DNA from: Flaccisagitta enflata
Lineage: Eukaryota > Chaetognatha > Sagittoidea > Aphragmophora
Reading direction: 5' to 3'
DNA length: 64,000 nt
Assembly: GCA_965153355.1 (NCBI GenBank)
Contig: OZ231127.1
Span: 45,136,001 to 45,200,000 of the forward strand
This document shows positions 1 to 46,595 of this stretch, one piece after another; the first letter of the stretch is position 1; each line of letters starts with the position of its first letter. The notes under the pieces are model-generated. The model saw only the letters and a list, made by a program, of their open reading frames with translations, did no database searches and was not told the DNA's origin. The position numbers and the translations under genes were made by a program.

Positions 1-72
1 ATCATCGCTCACGGTCCAGACACAGTACAAATCAAAACCACCACCTACGTCAAAATTCAGGTTGGTGTTTAA
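1..72 (+). CDS. 3' end of an unidentified reading frame
   Basis: Frame 1 is open from the window edge for 23 codons and stops with TAA at 70-72. Composition is protein-like (HGPDTVQIKTTTYVKIQ). A possible donor, CAG|GTTGGT, occurs after position 60, so this may be an internal exon ending there rather than a terminal exon. It lies 258 bp upstream of the secreted-precursor start on the same strand. The family was not recognised, and the stretch is short enough to be chance. Confidence 0.25.
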   Translation: MIAHGPDTVQIKTTTYVKIQVGV

Positions 73-329
73 AGACATGAGTATTTTCAACATTTTAAGA
101 TGCAACCTTGCATCTCAATAGAAGGCAAATGGAACATGAATGCCTATTTTGCTCTTAACTTTTTTTTTTTGAATGCCTATATTGAGCGGGCTTGCTCTTA
201 AGAAAGGCAAGATTAGTTTTTGACATGATGCAAATTTTTGGCTCCCCTTTTCCAACAGGATTTGCAGTGTGAACTGTGAAGAATCTAATTTCCTTGAAGA
301 AAATTCTGAAATCCGAATCCTAATTGAAG

Positions 330-3300
330 ATGAAGGCGATCATTTTCTTGGCATTCTTGGGTTTGATCGTATTGGCCAAAAGGTAAGCAATTGGTACGGT
401 ATGATATGGTACAAGCAGTTTGTCAAAGGCAAACATTGCAGTTTTTAGTCGCGTGCTACGCGACTCGACAACCCGCTTTGTCGGTCCGTCGGTCTGTCTG
501 TCCGTCGGTCCGTCCGTCACACTTTACTTTTTTTTGTTTTTTTGCGGTCTTTGGCCTCACTGCTCCTGCCCAAATGATGAAGTGGCCTCAAATATGGCCC
601 CTGCCCACCCGCACGCGACTTGGGTAGCCGTGTATCCGGTATCTTAACAAAAGACCAACTTTTTGAACAAACTCTAGTAAGAGCTTTTTCCCTTCTGTCA
701 TTGTTGTCGTTAAAGTCCGAACAGCAAACGGTTTGTGATGGAGGGTGTTTAGATTATTAAGACCAAGAGATTGCTGCGACCAAAAGATCACTTTGATGGA
801 AGGTCACCATGATTAAAAGAACTGAATAATATTCACAAAAAAGTTTCAATTTAAAAGACTCTACACCAAATGTTAATTAAATTGGTTGAAAATTGCCTGA
901 GTTAACCCATCTTTCATAATTCCGGCCAGCTGGCTTTTTTTGTGGTAGTTTAGTTTGGGCAATTAACATGCTAACATGCTCACATTTCTAATAGTCATAT
1001 ATTCATGTCTAGACCTTCAGTTTTGAGACTCCACACCAAGTTTCAGTCAAACCTTTTCCTATCCTACATACCGATCTTTAGCAAATCGTCTAAGAATTGT
1101 CAATGCTTAGCACATTTTTAGATGCGTCCTCGCATCTCTATAAGAGGGTGTGTCCCTTGGTAGGTCTGTCTGTCGGTAACACGAAAATTTCAAAGCACAA
1201 TTTTTCAAGGTTTTCTCTTCATTTCTCTTCATGTCTCTTCATGTATCTTCTATTTCCTTTGTCTCTTTCGTCTCTTTTGTCTCTTTTGTCTCTTTTGTCT
1301 CTTTTGTCTCTTTTTTGTCTCTCATGGCTCCCATATATCTCCTATGTCTCTTATGTCTCTTATGTTTCTTTTTTCTCTTAGGTCTCTTTTTTCTCTTATG
1401 TATCTTAGTTTATGTCTAAAATGTCTCTTATGTCTCTCATGTCTCTTATGTCTCTTATGTCTCTTATGTCTCTTATGTCTCTTCATGTCTCTTCATGTCT
1501 CTTCATGTCTCTTCATGTCTCCTCAAGTCTCTCACGCTCCTCTTGTTCCCTCATATCTCTCCATGTCCCTTCATGTCTCTTCGTGGGGAGGGGGTAGGGG
1601 GGAATAGGAGGCTTCAGGGGAAGTATGGAGGCGTGGGGGGGTGGGGAGGCGTGGGGGGAGGCATGGAGGGGTGGGGAGGGGTGGAGAAGCGTGGGGAGGG
1701 AGAGGTAAGGAGGCGTGGAGGGGGATGTGGGGAAAGGGGGAAGAGTAGGGAAGGGGTGAGGGAGTAATCAGTTTACATGTTTCTCTTTATTACAGTATCT
1801 TTATATCTTCATATATCATTATATCTTAATATCTTTATATTCTTATAATTTGTATCTTAATATCTTACATCTAAAGAGGACGCATCTATTGGACATCTCT
1901 TGGCCTTGTTAATAGCGATATTTGAGCACAGCCCTGCCCAGCCACATTACAGCCTCCGCCCGTCCTCATACTGCCCCAGCCCACCCATATCACTGCCCCT
2001 GCCCATCCAAAAGCGACTACGTATTGGCCGTGTATCCGGCCTTGTTAAAGAATTGTTACCTAACAACGACACCCACCCGCCACAAATAATAGTCCATGTA
2101 ACAATGATATTCCATCGAGGACAAAAATAGTTGACCACACCACGCTCTAATGCCCTTGTTTTAAAGAAATAATTCGATGTTGATTTCATTTTTCACCCCA
2201 TAGTTTACCGGCCGGAAAAGAAGATCAGAAAACTATCGATCTTGACAAGGAAAACCAGAAAGTAAGCATGGAAAATGATTATTTTCAGTGGAAACTCAAT
2301 CCAACAAGGCCGGATACACGAAAATCCAGTCGCGGACAGTTGGGCAGGAGCAGTAATGCAATAGTCGCAAAAGCGTTAGATGGTCAGCGGTACCCGTGCC
2401 CTGCCTAAGTTGGTTGCGGTTGAAGTTGAGGGGGGAGCAGGGCAGCGGCCCCGAAGGGGTCGATGACCTATGCTTTCACACATATGGGGGATTTTCTCCT
2501 CCTCCTCCTTCTTCTCCTCCTCCTTCTCCGTCCCTCCCCCTCAAATCCCAGTCCCAAGGCCCAAATTCCAGTCTCGAGGCCCAAATCCCAGTCTTGAGGC
2601 CCAAATCCCAGCCTCAATGCCCAAATCCTAGCCTCAAAGCCTAAATCCTAGCCTGGAGGCTGAGATTTGGGCCTCAAGGTTGGGATCTGGGCCTCCTGGC
2701 TGAGATTTTGACCTTGAGGCTGAGATTTGGGCTTCACGGCTGAAATCTGGGCCTCCAGGCTAGGATTTAGGCTTTGAGGCTAGTATTTGGGCCTTGAGGC
2801 TGGGATTTGGGCCTCAAGACTGGGATTTGGGCCTCGAGACTGGAATTTGGGCCTCGGGACTGGGATTTGAGGGGGGTGGACGGAGAAGAAGGAGGAGAAG
2901 GAGGAGGAGGAGGAGAAAATCCCCCATATGTGTGAAAGCATAGGTCATCGACCCCTTCGGGGCCGCTGCCCAAAAACCGCTCGGAATTTAAAAATGTGAC
3001 GGACGGACAGACCAACCAACTGACACGGCAATGTGCTGATTTCAGGCCTAAGAAGACTAATTTAGGGCCAGAGAGGGCTGATTCCAGGCCTAAGAGGGCT
3101 GATTTCATAGCAAGGAGGCTAATTTGAGGCTTGAGAGGGCTGATTTGAGGCCTGAGAGGGCTGATTTCAGGCCTGAGAGGGCTGATTTGAGGTCTGGAAG
3201 AGCTGATTTGAGGCCTGAGAGGATCAATTTTAGGCCTAAGAAGGCTGATTTGAGGTCTGGAAGAGCTGATTTGAGATCTGAGAGGGCCAATTAAAGGCCT

Positions 3301-6300
3301 GAGTAGGCTGACTTGAGGTCTTTATGAGCTAATTTGAGGCCTGAGAGGACCAATTTCAGGCCTGAGTAGGCTGATTTGAGGTCTGGATGAGTTGAGTTGA
3401 GGCCTGAGAGGACTGGTTTCAGGCCTGAGAAGGCTGATTTGATGTCTGGAAGAGCTGATTTGAGGCCTGAGAGGACCAATTTCAGGCCTGAGTAGGCTGA
3501 TTTGAGGCCTAAGAGGACCAATTTCAGGCCTGAGTAGGTTGATTTGAGACCCAGAATGGCTCGGGGGTCAGCAGTTTCATGTTCTTTTTTCGCAGATAAC
3601 GCGAAAAATCATTATGCGACTAAAGAGTCAACTTGAAAAGAAATTGGAAGAAACAAATGGTACCTCGCCACTGACAACGATGAAGACGCTTCTTGACAAT
3701 GCTGGCGCGAAGTAAGTCAATGAAAAAGCTTCAAGGGCGTGTTTTTTGTGACGAAACCGATCGCGATTGTGTCGGTTAAGCCTACTGGAATTTTTATGCC
3801 GCCGCTTTTTTTTTATTTGATTTTACCATCATAACAGTCTCTGATGCTAAATTATAAGGAAACTACATGCTTAAACATTGAAAACTGATGGGAAATCGAG
3901 GAAGGGTGTTCTTGTCTTGTGGTTCCCTTCATTAGAAATTGTTTTTGACTTTCCGCTTAAGCTTTAGAAAAAAAATTCAAAAGATTAACTTTTTTTCAAA
4001 ATCATTGCTGGGTAATACCCCTTTTTAGGCTTCCCCAGCGGCGCTGTTCTTTACACATATTGCGTTTACAGTGTGAACACTCATGAATTTCAACTGTACC
4101 GCAAGGGATCGTGGGAAATAAATAAGCGAGAAAACCGGATACCAAGACCGTTGAATTCTAGCTATATTTCACGGGCCTGAACGCAAAATAGTTCAAAAAT
4201 GCACAAAAAGTGACAAATGGCAAATTTATGTCATTTCTCATTTCCACATTTTCTTTTATCAAAGATTGAGATATCAGAATATATTCTTTTGGTTATTCCT
4301 CTTTAAATATAAAGAAAAATAGCAGCCCAAAGGCAGTAAGTGGTCAGCGGTACCCGTGCCCTGCTTAGGTAGAAAGTGATTTAGGTTGAGAGGGAGCAGG
4401 GCAGCGGCCCCGAAGGGGACGAAGTCCTGTAGAACACAGGGGGAATCTGTCCGTCCATCCATCCGTCCGTCCGTCCTTCTGTCTGCCTTCCTTCTGTCTA
4501 GGATGCCCTGTTATTCAAATTTTCATTGAATGCCATGGAGAAATGACAAAAGGCAGTATATGGACAATGGTACCCTTGCCCTTATTGTATAGTAGATTAT
4601 GTTGAGGGAGGAGCAGACCAGGATACCGGTCTCTGAGGCCAGAATCTGGAACTCAGAGACCAATTTCTTAGTCTCAGAGGCAAGGATTCAGTCTCTGAGG
4701 CCAGTATTTGTGCCTCTGAGATTAGGATTTAGGTCTTTGAGGCCAGAACCTAGGTCTTGGAGGTCAGAATCTGGGTCCCAAAGGTCATGATCTGGGTCTC
4801 TATGGCTAGGATGTGGGTTTTAAGAGCCAGAATCTAAGTTTAAGCGGCCAAATTGATAGAACTCAGGCCAGAATTCAGGTTTTCTAGCCAGATTTTGCCC
4901 ATTTTGCCTGGTCTTGTGCCATTTTGCCTAGATTTGGCCCATTATGGCTGGAATAGGGCCATTTTGCTTGGATTTGGGCTATACAATTTGGATTCGGGGC
5001 CCTGAGGGTGGGGCAGGGGGGGGACGGACGTACGGATGGACGGATGGACAGATTCCCCCTGTGTTCTACAGGACTTCGTCCCCTTCGGGGCCGCTGCCCA
5101 AAAAAGGGGGTAACAATATCGTCGCAGATGGAAGGGCAGCACCCTGGGGGCTTTTGACCCCATGTGCCCAGATCCTTTATGTTTGCTTGCGGTGACCAAT
5201 GAGTACCATTTGATGGTAAAAGAAACCCCCTGGAATTTCAATGGGTAATGTAAAAATAGGAAGTTGAATGAGGGGGGCGTTTTAACTTCTAGTCAGAGAC
5301 AATCGCGTTTTAAATGGGCCACTCGGTCACTTGCTATGTTTGTTCGCTTGCACTGCTCACTCCGTTCACGGGCTCGCTCACTCACTTTGCTTACTCCCTT
5401 GTGGGACAGTTCAAATTCTTGAATATGTGTTCATGCTGTAAACGCGTTTCACAGGAACAAACGCGTTTTTCATCTTCACTAGAGACACGGCCAAAGAGGG
5501 TGGCGACCCAGGTTTGGCATAAGCCAATTGGACTGAAATTTCAAGCGATGTGTTCTACCATAAAATAGTGCACGTAGCCAGCAAACAAAAGCGATTTGGG
5601 ACATTGGCAAAAAAGCCCCCAAGCCCCCTACCCCCTTCCGCACCCCCTCACCAACACAAACATAACAGCGGCATCTTAAATCTGAAATGTGGATTTTATT
5701 CTTTTCAATCCAATCACCATAGACCAATGCAATGGGCGGACGAACAAACGAACGGAAAAAGCCATTCATAGAGTTGCGTGTTCGTGACTGAGAACAATTC
5801 AATTTTGTAAAGTCCCTATAGAGAATTATATAGAGACCGCTCTAGAGTTATAATTAGAAGATGAGGAATGTTCTTCTTCAATCCACTCTACAGTCAGTGG
5901 ACAAAACCTTCTAAGTGTATATATCAAACCATTGACTTTACTGGTCATAAACAAAACAGTGTTTGCTACAACTCATTGCTAAAACACAGCCAGCTGTAAT
6001 AAACAAAATGATGTATTCAACAACTGGTAACTAAAATTACAGCCTAGAACAATCACTTGTAATTTCATTATGGAGTATACACAGTGCAAAAGCAGAACTT
6101 CTGTTCTGCTTTTGCAGCTAGATGAAATTTCAACTACCAATTATTATAAACAAACATATTCTAATTATCAATAAGTTTGATCAAAGCCAATGGTAAGATG
6201 TATAGAATCAAGTCGTTTCTGTTCCCCTCCTGCTTCCTTGCAAGGCATTACGATTTTCTTCCCCATAGAGCATAAAAACGGTTCAAATAGTGTAAAATTG

Positions 6301-9300
6301 TGTTGTACTATCTGTGTTTTAGCACTGGCAAAAATAACAATTTTTTCTTAAATTTCTTTTTTTTTTCTCTCTCTCTCTTTTGTTCCTCTTCATTTATCTT
6401 CCCAATCTCAGGACCCCTTTAATACCCCCCCCCCCCGTAGTTTTAACTCAGTCCAAAATTGGTTGTCCCGTCGAACTGAAAGTAGCTTAACATGCAATCT
6501 AAAAAGTAAATCAGGTCTTAAGCCTCAGTTGAGGTAACCCATATTCATTTATCATCCTCTTCACCTTTTTGGCAGTTGGCAGCGAGTTGTTAAAGATATA
6601 CCAAGTGGATCAGAGCTCATGTCGCTCATGTCGCATTGGAAAGAGTCGCAAACAAACGTAAGTCTTTTTGTCTTATGTACACCATGATTATTTGCAGTTT
6701 TATTGGCATTTCACTTTCGCAATGAGTTTGTGAAGAAACTAAGGCATTTTTTTTTCTTTTTTAGTCGCGTGCTACGCGACTCTACACCCCGCTTTGTCGG
6801 TCCGTCGGTCGGTTGGTCGGTTGGTCGGCCCCCTTTTTATTTTTTTGTCCGTTATGTCATTTTTTAAGTCCTTGTAGGGTGTGTTAAGTAATTTTAAGTC
6901 ATTGTAAGTCATGCCTAATCATGCCTAGTCATTCTAAGTCATGCCTAATCATGCCTAGTCATTCTAAGTCATTTTAAGTCATTTTAAGTCAGTTTAAGTT
7001 AATTTTGGTCATTAGGTCCTTTAGTCAGTTTAAGTCCTTTTTGGTCATTTTAAGTCATTATAAACCAAACTAAGTCATTTTAAGCCATTTTAAGTCATTC
7101 TAAGTCATTTTAAGTCTCTAAGTCTCGCACGCGACTTATAGGTGTTGGCCTTGTTTGTTTTTTTTTGGTGCAATTTGCAGCTTGTTGGTTTTCTTAGTCT
7201 ATATCGCCTATGTAACTGTAAGCATTTAATGATTTCTATTTTCATTTTTACGTGGAACTAGAATTCAGTTTGTCAATCCGTCCTTCCGCCCATTCGTCCG
7301 TTCATCTGTCTATCCTACCATCCACCCGTTTATCCATTCATTTATCTGACGTTCCGTCCTTCTGTCCATCCATCTATCTATCTGAATGTTTGTCCATCAA
7401 TCTATCCATCCCACCGTCCATCCCTGCACCCATTAGCCCATCCACTAGTTCCCCCGTACGTCCGTCCGGCCATGCATCTGTCCGTCCATCTGTCCCTCCA
7501 TTGGTCCATTGGTCCATCTGTCCATCCAATTGAACATTGATCCGTCTGTCCATTGAGTCAGAATTATAAACAGAAAAAGAAGTGCAAAATATCAACATTA
7601 TCTCAAAAAGGCAAACATTTGTATGCATTGTTTCTATGACTATCAATCTTCAAGATTTATCACGCCAACTTAGATAAAAGAAAACAACGCAAATCAGCTT
7701 GTGAGAACGATACTTCATTTCTGAAAAGTGTTTTGTGTAGCTATTAAAATCCGATTTTTGAGAACACTCAGTTTTTAATCATGTTAAAGACGTATATTTT
7801 TGACAAATATGGACATGTTGTCGTCAGCCGTGACAGAATGATTCAGAGGATAGGAAAATGCCCTCTTCTATCTTATTCAGTTTGGGCACAACACAAATAA
7901 AAAATAGCAGCCCAAAGGCAGTAAGTGGTCAGCGGTACCCGTGCCCTGCTTGAGTAGTGCATGATTTAAGTGGGGGGGGGGGCAGGGCAGCGGCCCCGAA
8001 GGGAACAAAGTCCTGTAGAACACAGGGGGAATCTGTCCATCCACCCATCCGTCCGTCCGTCCGTTCGGTCCCCCCTGCCTCATCCTCAGGGCTTCGTCTC
8101 CTTTGGGCCAATTCTGCCAATTAGCCCAAATCCAAGCAATATGGCCTAAATCTAAGCAAAATGGCGCAAATTCAAGCTAAATGGTCCAAATCCAAGCAAA
8201 ATGGCCCAAATCCAAGCAAAATGGCCTGATTCTGAATGTAGATTTAGAATGTAGGTATTGGAGGCCACAATGTAGGTCTTAGTGGCCAAAATAATGGATC
8301 TCAGGCCACAATTGGTTTTGTATGGCCAGCTTTGAGGCATTTTGCTTGGATTTGGGCCTTTTTGCTTAGATCTGGGCCATTTTGCTTGGTTTGGGCTATT
8401 TGGCAGAACTTGAGTCAGAATAGGCTCCAAAAGAGACAAAGTCCTGAGGATGTAATGGGGCAGGGGGCAAGGACGGATGGACGGACGGATGAATGGACGA
8501 ACGAACAGATTCCCCCTGTGTTCTACAGGACTTTGTCACCTTTGGGGCCACTGCCCAAAAACCGCCCGTAAACGCTGAAAAAAGTAAAAAGAAGATGAGA
8601 GAGCAGATTTGAGGCCTAAGAGGCCTGATTTGATTCTTGCGGGCTGAGAGGCCCTATTTGAGGCTTGAGAGGCCTGATTTGAGGTCTGAGAAGTTGGATT
8701 TGAGGCTTGAGGGGCTTGATTTGAGGCTCACGGGGGGGACAAACGAACAAACAAACGGACGAACGAAAGTCCCTCTGTGTTCTACAGGTAGTTTCAACAA
8801 ATGGTGTGCGACTATTTTCTTTGACCTTTTTGCTTGTACTCCAACAACAAAAACTCGGAAAAACAAGGCCGGATACACGGCTATCCCAGTCGCGTGCGGG
8901 TGGGCAGGGGCCATAATTGAGGTCAGTGGAGCATTTGGGCAGAAGCAGTAAGGCCAAAAACCCCATTAACGCTGAAAAAGTAAAGTGTGACGGACCGACG
9001 GACCGACGGACCGACGGATGGACCGACGGATGGACCGACGGACCGACCGACAAAGCGGGGTGTAGAGTCGCGTAGCACGCGACTAAAAAGAGATTACATA
9101 AGCAGAACAGCCAATTATTTTGTTCAACATCAACTAGTTCTACAAATAATAACCTCACCAAGGTTTTTAATTTGATCCAAAAAGATGCAATTAGACTTAT
9201 CATGTTCACTGATGCTGTTGCACTTTTTACTTGTGTTGTAAGATTTTAAAAATAAATTCTCATTAAAATTTTTGTTCCTTCGAATAAAGTGAATGCATTT

Positions 9301-9555
9301 GAAATACAGTAATCATCCCAGGAATCAGGTCTTTCAATCGAAATAGGTTGATTCTGAATTCTGTCATTTGATCACTCCTTTAACAAATCCTTATTTGTCT
9401 GTTTTTTTTTTTTTCAGGGACGAGAAAAGAGAGACACTGAAGAAACAAGGGAAGGTTCAACAGGGGAAGAATTGGTTACATGCTTAGTTATCTGCCTCAT
9501 CCCAAGTCCTCTGATGCTGTTATGTCCCGCAATGTGTGGTGACAACAACAACTAA
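330..9555 (+). CDS. Secreted cysteine-containing precursor, 5 exons, 148 aa
   Basis: Exons are 330-382, 2204-2261, 3596-3711, 6576-6657 and 9418-9555 (TAA 9553-9555). All four introns are GT-AG (donors GTAAGC, GTAAGC, GTAAGT, GTAAGT; acceptors ATAG, GCAG, GCAG, TCAG) and phases 2, 0, 2, 0 agree throughout. Residues 1-16 (MKAIIFLAFLGLIVLA) form a textbook signal peptide. Residues 18-103 are charged and probably helical. REKR at 105-108 fits the furin consensus RxKR. The tail after it is 40 residues, acidic then hydrophobic, with Cys 125, 129, 139 and 143 (C-x3-C-x9-C-x3-C). I infer a secreted prepropeptide with a processed C-terminal Cys peptide; the hydrophobic tail could instead be a membrane anchor. 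No family was recognised. The introns are filled with repeats. The five exons were assembled by eye, without transcript support. Confidence 0.7.
447..650 (+). repeat. Hairpin-headed modular repeat, copy 1
   Basis: Head AGTCGCGTGCTACGCGACT is followed by a GTCGGTCC/GTCC tract, a T-rich body with CACTGCTCCTGCCCAAATGA, and a tail CGCACGCGACT then GTAGCCGTGTATCCGG. It lies in intron 1 of the secreted-precursor gene. Confidence 0.8.
1116..1910 (+). repeat. Hairpin-headed modular repeat, GATGCG subtype
   Basis: Head AGATGCGTCCTCGCATCT (about 1120-1137) is followed by a body of TCTCTTATG/TCTCTTCATG repeats (1205-1580), a G-rich GGGGAGGCGTGG tract (1585-1760) and TATCTTTATA repeats. The tail is GGACGCATCT (1878-1887), ending in TTGGCCTTGTT. 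A reverse-oriented relative lies at 33187-34074. The Met/Ser/Leu-rich ORFs here are translations of the repeat. Confidence 0.8.
2285..2990. repeat. Truncated hairpin-family tail plus GGCCCCGAAGGGG element
   Basis: Positions 2307-2345 hold a minus-strand tail (AACAAGGCCGGATACACG, then GTCGCGGACAG). Next comes AGTCGCAAAAGCGTTAGATG and GGTCAGCGGTACCCGTGCCC. Inverted arms containing GGGCAGCGGCCCCGAAGGGG and ATGACCTATGCTTTCACACA lie near 2430-2490 and 2920-2972. Between them is an array of about 21-bp CCCAAATCCCAGCCTCAAGG-like units (2535-2870), with orientation switching within the array. Confidence 0.75.
3030..3560. repeat. 21-bp minisatellite (GGCCTGAGAGGGCTGATTTGA-like)
   Basis: About 24 units of AGGCCTGAGAGGGCTGATTT type run in tandem. 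The unit is a multiple of three, so long ORFs with a seven-residue period (SALSGLK on the minus strand) appear; they are not genes. Confidence 0.85.
4333..5105. repeat. GGCCCCGAAGGGG-ended element with minisatellite core
   Basis: The left end has GGTCAGCGGTACCCGTGCCC. Inverted arms of about 54 bp (GGGCAGCGGCCCCGAAGGGG through GGGGGAATCTGTCC) occur at about 4398-4452 and 5044-5098 and are nearly perfect. The core (4610-4990) is degenerate AGGCCAGAATCTGGGTCTC units and TTTTGCCTGGATTTGGGCCA units. It lies in intron 3 of the secreted-precursor gene. Confidence 0.75.
6225..6430 (+). repeat. Dispersed repeat with CTTTGATTTTCTTCCCC motif
   Basis: Related copies lie at about 9700-9945 and 16830-17065. 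Shared features are a CCCC tract, ATTTTCTTCCCCATAGAGCA, AATAGTGTAAAATT and a second TTCTTCCC motif before AAACCC. No ORF is present. The mobilising machinery is unknown. Confidence 0.55.
6763..7165 (+). repeat. Hairpin-headed modular repeat, AAGTCATTTT body
   Basis: Head AGTCGCGTGCTACGCGACT and a GGTCGGTTGGTC tract are followed by a body of TTTTAAGTCA/CTAAGTCATG units. The tail is CGCACGCGACTTATAGGTGT, then TGGCCTTGTT. The same body type occurs at 34190-34642 and 40495-41410. Confidence 0.8.
7250..7560 (+). repeat. Degenerate GTCC/ATCC tetranucleotide tract
   Basis: A low-complexity TCCATCCGTCCGTC tract is related to the tetranucleotide portion of the hairpin-headed repeats but has no recognisable head or tail. 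The Ser/Pro-rich ORF here is the repeat itself. Confidence 0.6.
7905..8570. repeat. GGCCCCGAAGGGG-ended element
   Basis: The left part has GGTCAGCGGTACCCGTGCCC, then GGGCAGCGGCCCCGAAGGG near 7982-8000 and ACAGGGGGAATCTGTCC. The inverted right arm lies at about 8508-8560 (CAGATTCCCCCTGTGTTCTA, then GGGGCCACTGCCC). The core holds ATGGCCCAAATCCAAGCAAA units (8120-8230) and their inverse (8335-8400). Confidence 0.7.
8595..8740. repeat. Minisatellite, TTTGAGGCTTGAGAGGCCTGA units
   Basis: About six 21-23-bp units are related to the 3030-3560 array. They lie just upstream of a minus-strand hairpin-family copy. Confidence 0.7.
8860..9092 (-). repeat. Hairpin-headed modular repeat, standard body
   Basis: Plus-strand order is AACAAGGCCGGATACACGGC, AGTCGCGTGCGGGTGGGCAG, GACGGACC tract, then AGTCGCGTAGCACGCGACT. 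Tail and head both carry the GTCGCG arm. Confidence 0.85.
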
Positions 9556-10080
9556 CAAATTTGAAAAGAAAATGGAAATTGAAAATTGCCTCAAGAACAT
9601 AATTCGTGAATTAATAATTCAATAATTATCATTTTAGCAATCGAAAGAAAGATTCTGCCACCATCAACAAATTTCAGGGATGTATAAAGTTGAGCAGCCT
9701 TTGATTTCTTGCCCCCCCCCCCTTCCCTGGTCTTTCCTTCCCTGCCAGGTTGAAAAATTGTTTGATTTTCTACCCCATAGAGTATAAATGTAGTATCAAC
9801 ATGGTCAGAATAGTGTAATATAGTGATGCAGTATTCAAATATTTTCTTTTGGAACTGTCAAAGATGTTAAATCTTCAAAAATTTTGTTTTGTTTTTTCTA
9901 CCCTTTGATTTTCTTCCCCATCTCCAAACCCTCAACTCTATACACCCCTGCCCAACTGTCGAATTGACCTGACCTGACTTGAGTTGTGAATTATGCAGCG
10001 TGGTTTGATGAGATTTATTGTTTCCTAATTGTCATGATTTCTGTAGCACTGCCATATAGCATCAGTTTTTTCTTCGTTCT
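9556..10080. other. Intergenic stretch without a recognised gene
   Basis: This is AT-rich sequence after the secreted-precursor stop. It contains the second CTTTGATTTTCTTCCCC repeat copy (9700-9945). No convincing polyadenylation signal or ORF was seen. Confidence 0.5.
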
Positions 10081-10259
10081 TTGAATATCGTAATAGTCAG
10101 GGATCTTAAAAAAATGCCGTGCAAAAATTTTCAGCAAGCTCTAGAAATTTGCATACGGGACTATTTTTTCATGCTGAAGACAGCCAAACCATCCGTTTTT
10201 CAAAATTTTTTTAGCCCCCCTTCTAAAAATTGCTTTTTAGGCCATTTTTTCACTTCAAA

Positions 10260-11100
10260 ACGTCATAACGGGTAAACCGTTCTGGTTGGCTCAACAAAAT
10301 TTTACATGGTGAAATATGTGATATTTCTTTAGTTACATACCAAATTTCAGCTTAATCGGTTGAGTAGAAGCGGCGTTATGGAATTTTAAAGTCTAGGTAC
10401 CTTTTTTCAAAAAAATGCCAAAATTTTGAAAAGGGCTTTCCCTCGGCTAAATGGTTCAACTTCATGCCACAAGATTTTGCATGGTCAAATGTATGATAAA
10501 AACCGACTTGCATGTCAAATCTTAACCTCTCAGCTCTTATAGAAGCGGAGATATGAATGTTCAAAGTTAAGCATATATTTTTGAGAAAAAATCAAGAACT
10601 ACAAAAAAATGATTTTTTCTCCTCAACGACAAATGCCACCAACCTAAAATTTTACATGATGAATATATTTTTTGAGTTGCCCACAAAATTTGAGCCTTAA
10701 AACTCAAATAGAAGCGGAGATATTGTCATTTAAAGTCTAGGTACCCATTGTTCCAAAAAATGCAAAATTTTGAAAAGGGCTATGCCTAGGCCAAACGATT
10801 TGGCCAATTGCCACAAAATTTGACATGGTGATAAGCATTATTAATACCTAATTCCATGTCAAATCTTAGCTATTAAACCCTTATCAAAACAGAGTTATGA
10901 ATTTTTAAAGATTTACCATCACCTTTGGAAAACAAAACAACAAAAATAGAAAAAGTACCATTACTTCTGAACCATAGTAGCCAAGAAGATGAAATTTAAT
11001 ATGATGAATTGTGTGATATTTACGACTCTACATGCCAATTTTTAGCTATCTAGCTCACACTGAGGTTGATATTAAGGCTCTCATAGTCTAAACCCTCCAT
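10260..11100. repeat. Degenerate tandem repeat, unit about 170-190 bp
   Basis: About five diverged units share the order AATTTTACATGGTGAA, CCAAATTTTAGC, CAAATAGAAGCGGAGATATG, AAAGTCTAGGTACC and AAAATTTTGAAAAGGGCT. No open frame runs through the units. Confidence 0.6.
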
Positions 11101-11448
11101 AAAAATGGCTTAAAATGACTATTTTTTCAACTTTTTGGCCTAAAAACCCATTTTCAGTTCATCCACTGGTCCTTAATTGGGGATTTTCCTCTTACTGGAT
11201 CTAATCTATCGCTAACCTAAGAAAATTTGATGATTGGAGATCTAGAAAGGCTGATATGAAACCTAAAAGAGCAAAAATTTTGTCTGGAAGGCCTGATTTT
11301 GGACTGAGTAGACTGATTTAAGGTGTAAGGATTTGAGGTGTAAGGGAGGTTTTAAGTTGCCCAAAAAATGTTTTCAGAGGGAAGAGTCAACCATTTCTAC
11401 ATCACGCCGGCGTCACTTCTCTGCCATCTCATCGTCTGCCAGATTTGA

Positions 11449-46043
<34,595 letters not shown>

Positions 46044-46189
46044 GTGAGCACTGACCAGCGTATGAGCCTCAGTGGTCAATCTTTTTGATGCTCAAAAAAA
46101 GAAAAAAAATGCATTGTCGCAATGTTTACACTCTTTTTTAATACGACATCTTTGATTTTCTGTTGTCATGTTTGTTGTCAGAATATTGT

Positions 46190-46375
46190 TTTATCCCACT
46201 GCAAATTAGCTCCTCCAAAACGATTTGTCCAAAGATGGAAGATGAACACTTTTTGATAAAAGAAAAATTGGTAAGGGTCCTAAAAAAGGCCGCCCCACAT
46301 TAGGTAAAGAGGGTGAAAAGAAATAACCAACTTTTGCTAATGCACCCAAGCGGGGTATAAGTGTGCATGAAAACA
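46190..46375 (-). repeat. Dispersed repeat, second copy (inverted)
   Basis: The inverse of this segment carries TGCATTAGCAAAAGTTGGTT, ATTTCTTTTCACCCTC, TACCTAATGTGGGG, CTTTTATCAAAAAG and GGGATAAAACAATATTCTGA, matching 43495-43700 and 55815-56010. Confidence 0.6.
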
Positions 46376-46595
46376 AGGCCAAGTAGGCCACTATGGTACG
46401 CCGGGTGGTTCGTTGAATGATTTGAGATTGATTTGTGTGATTTATGAAAAAGAGCCTGGCTGCATTGTAAAATGCCTAATCATAAAGGAGATAACACTGT
46501 ACGTCTATTCATGAGCTTTTTTGGTCATTCCGTAACTACCATACAAATCGGGTGTGTCAATATGCAAAAGGTTTTTTGATCAGATTGTCATCATT

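Noticed and set aside
2767-3521. Minus-strand ORFs with a SALSGLK heptad
   Set aside because: The 21-bp minisatellite unit keeps any frame open; there is no start context and no flanking exon.
3030-3560. CRISPR-like regular repeats
   Set aside because: Units are contiguous without unique spacers and the DNA is eukaryotic.
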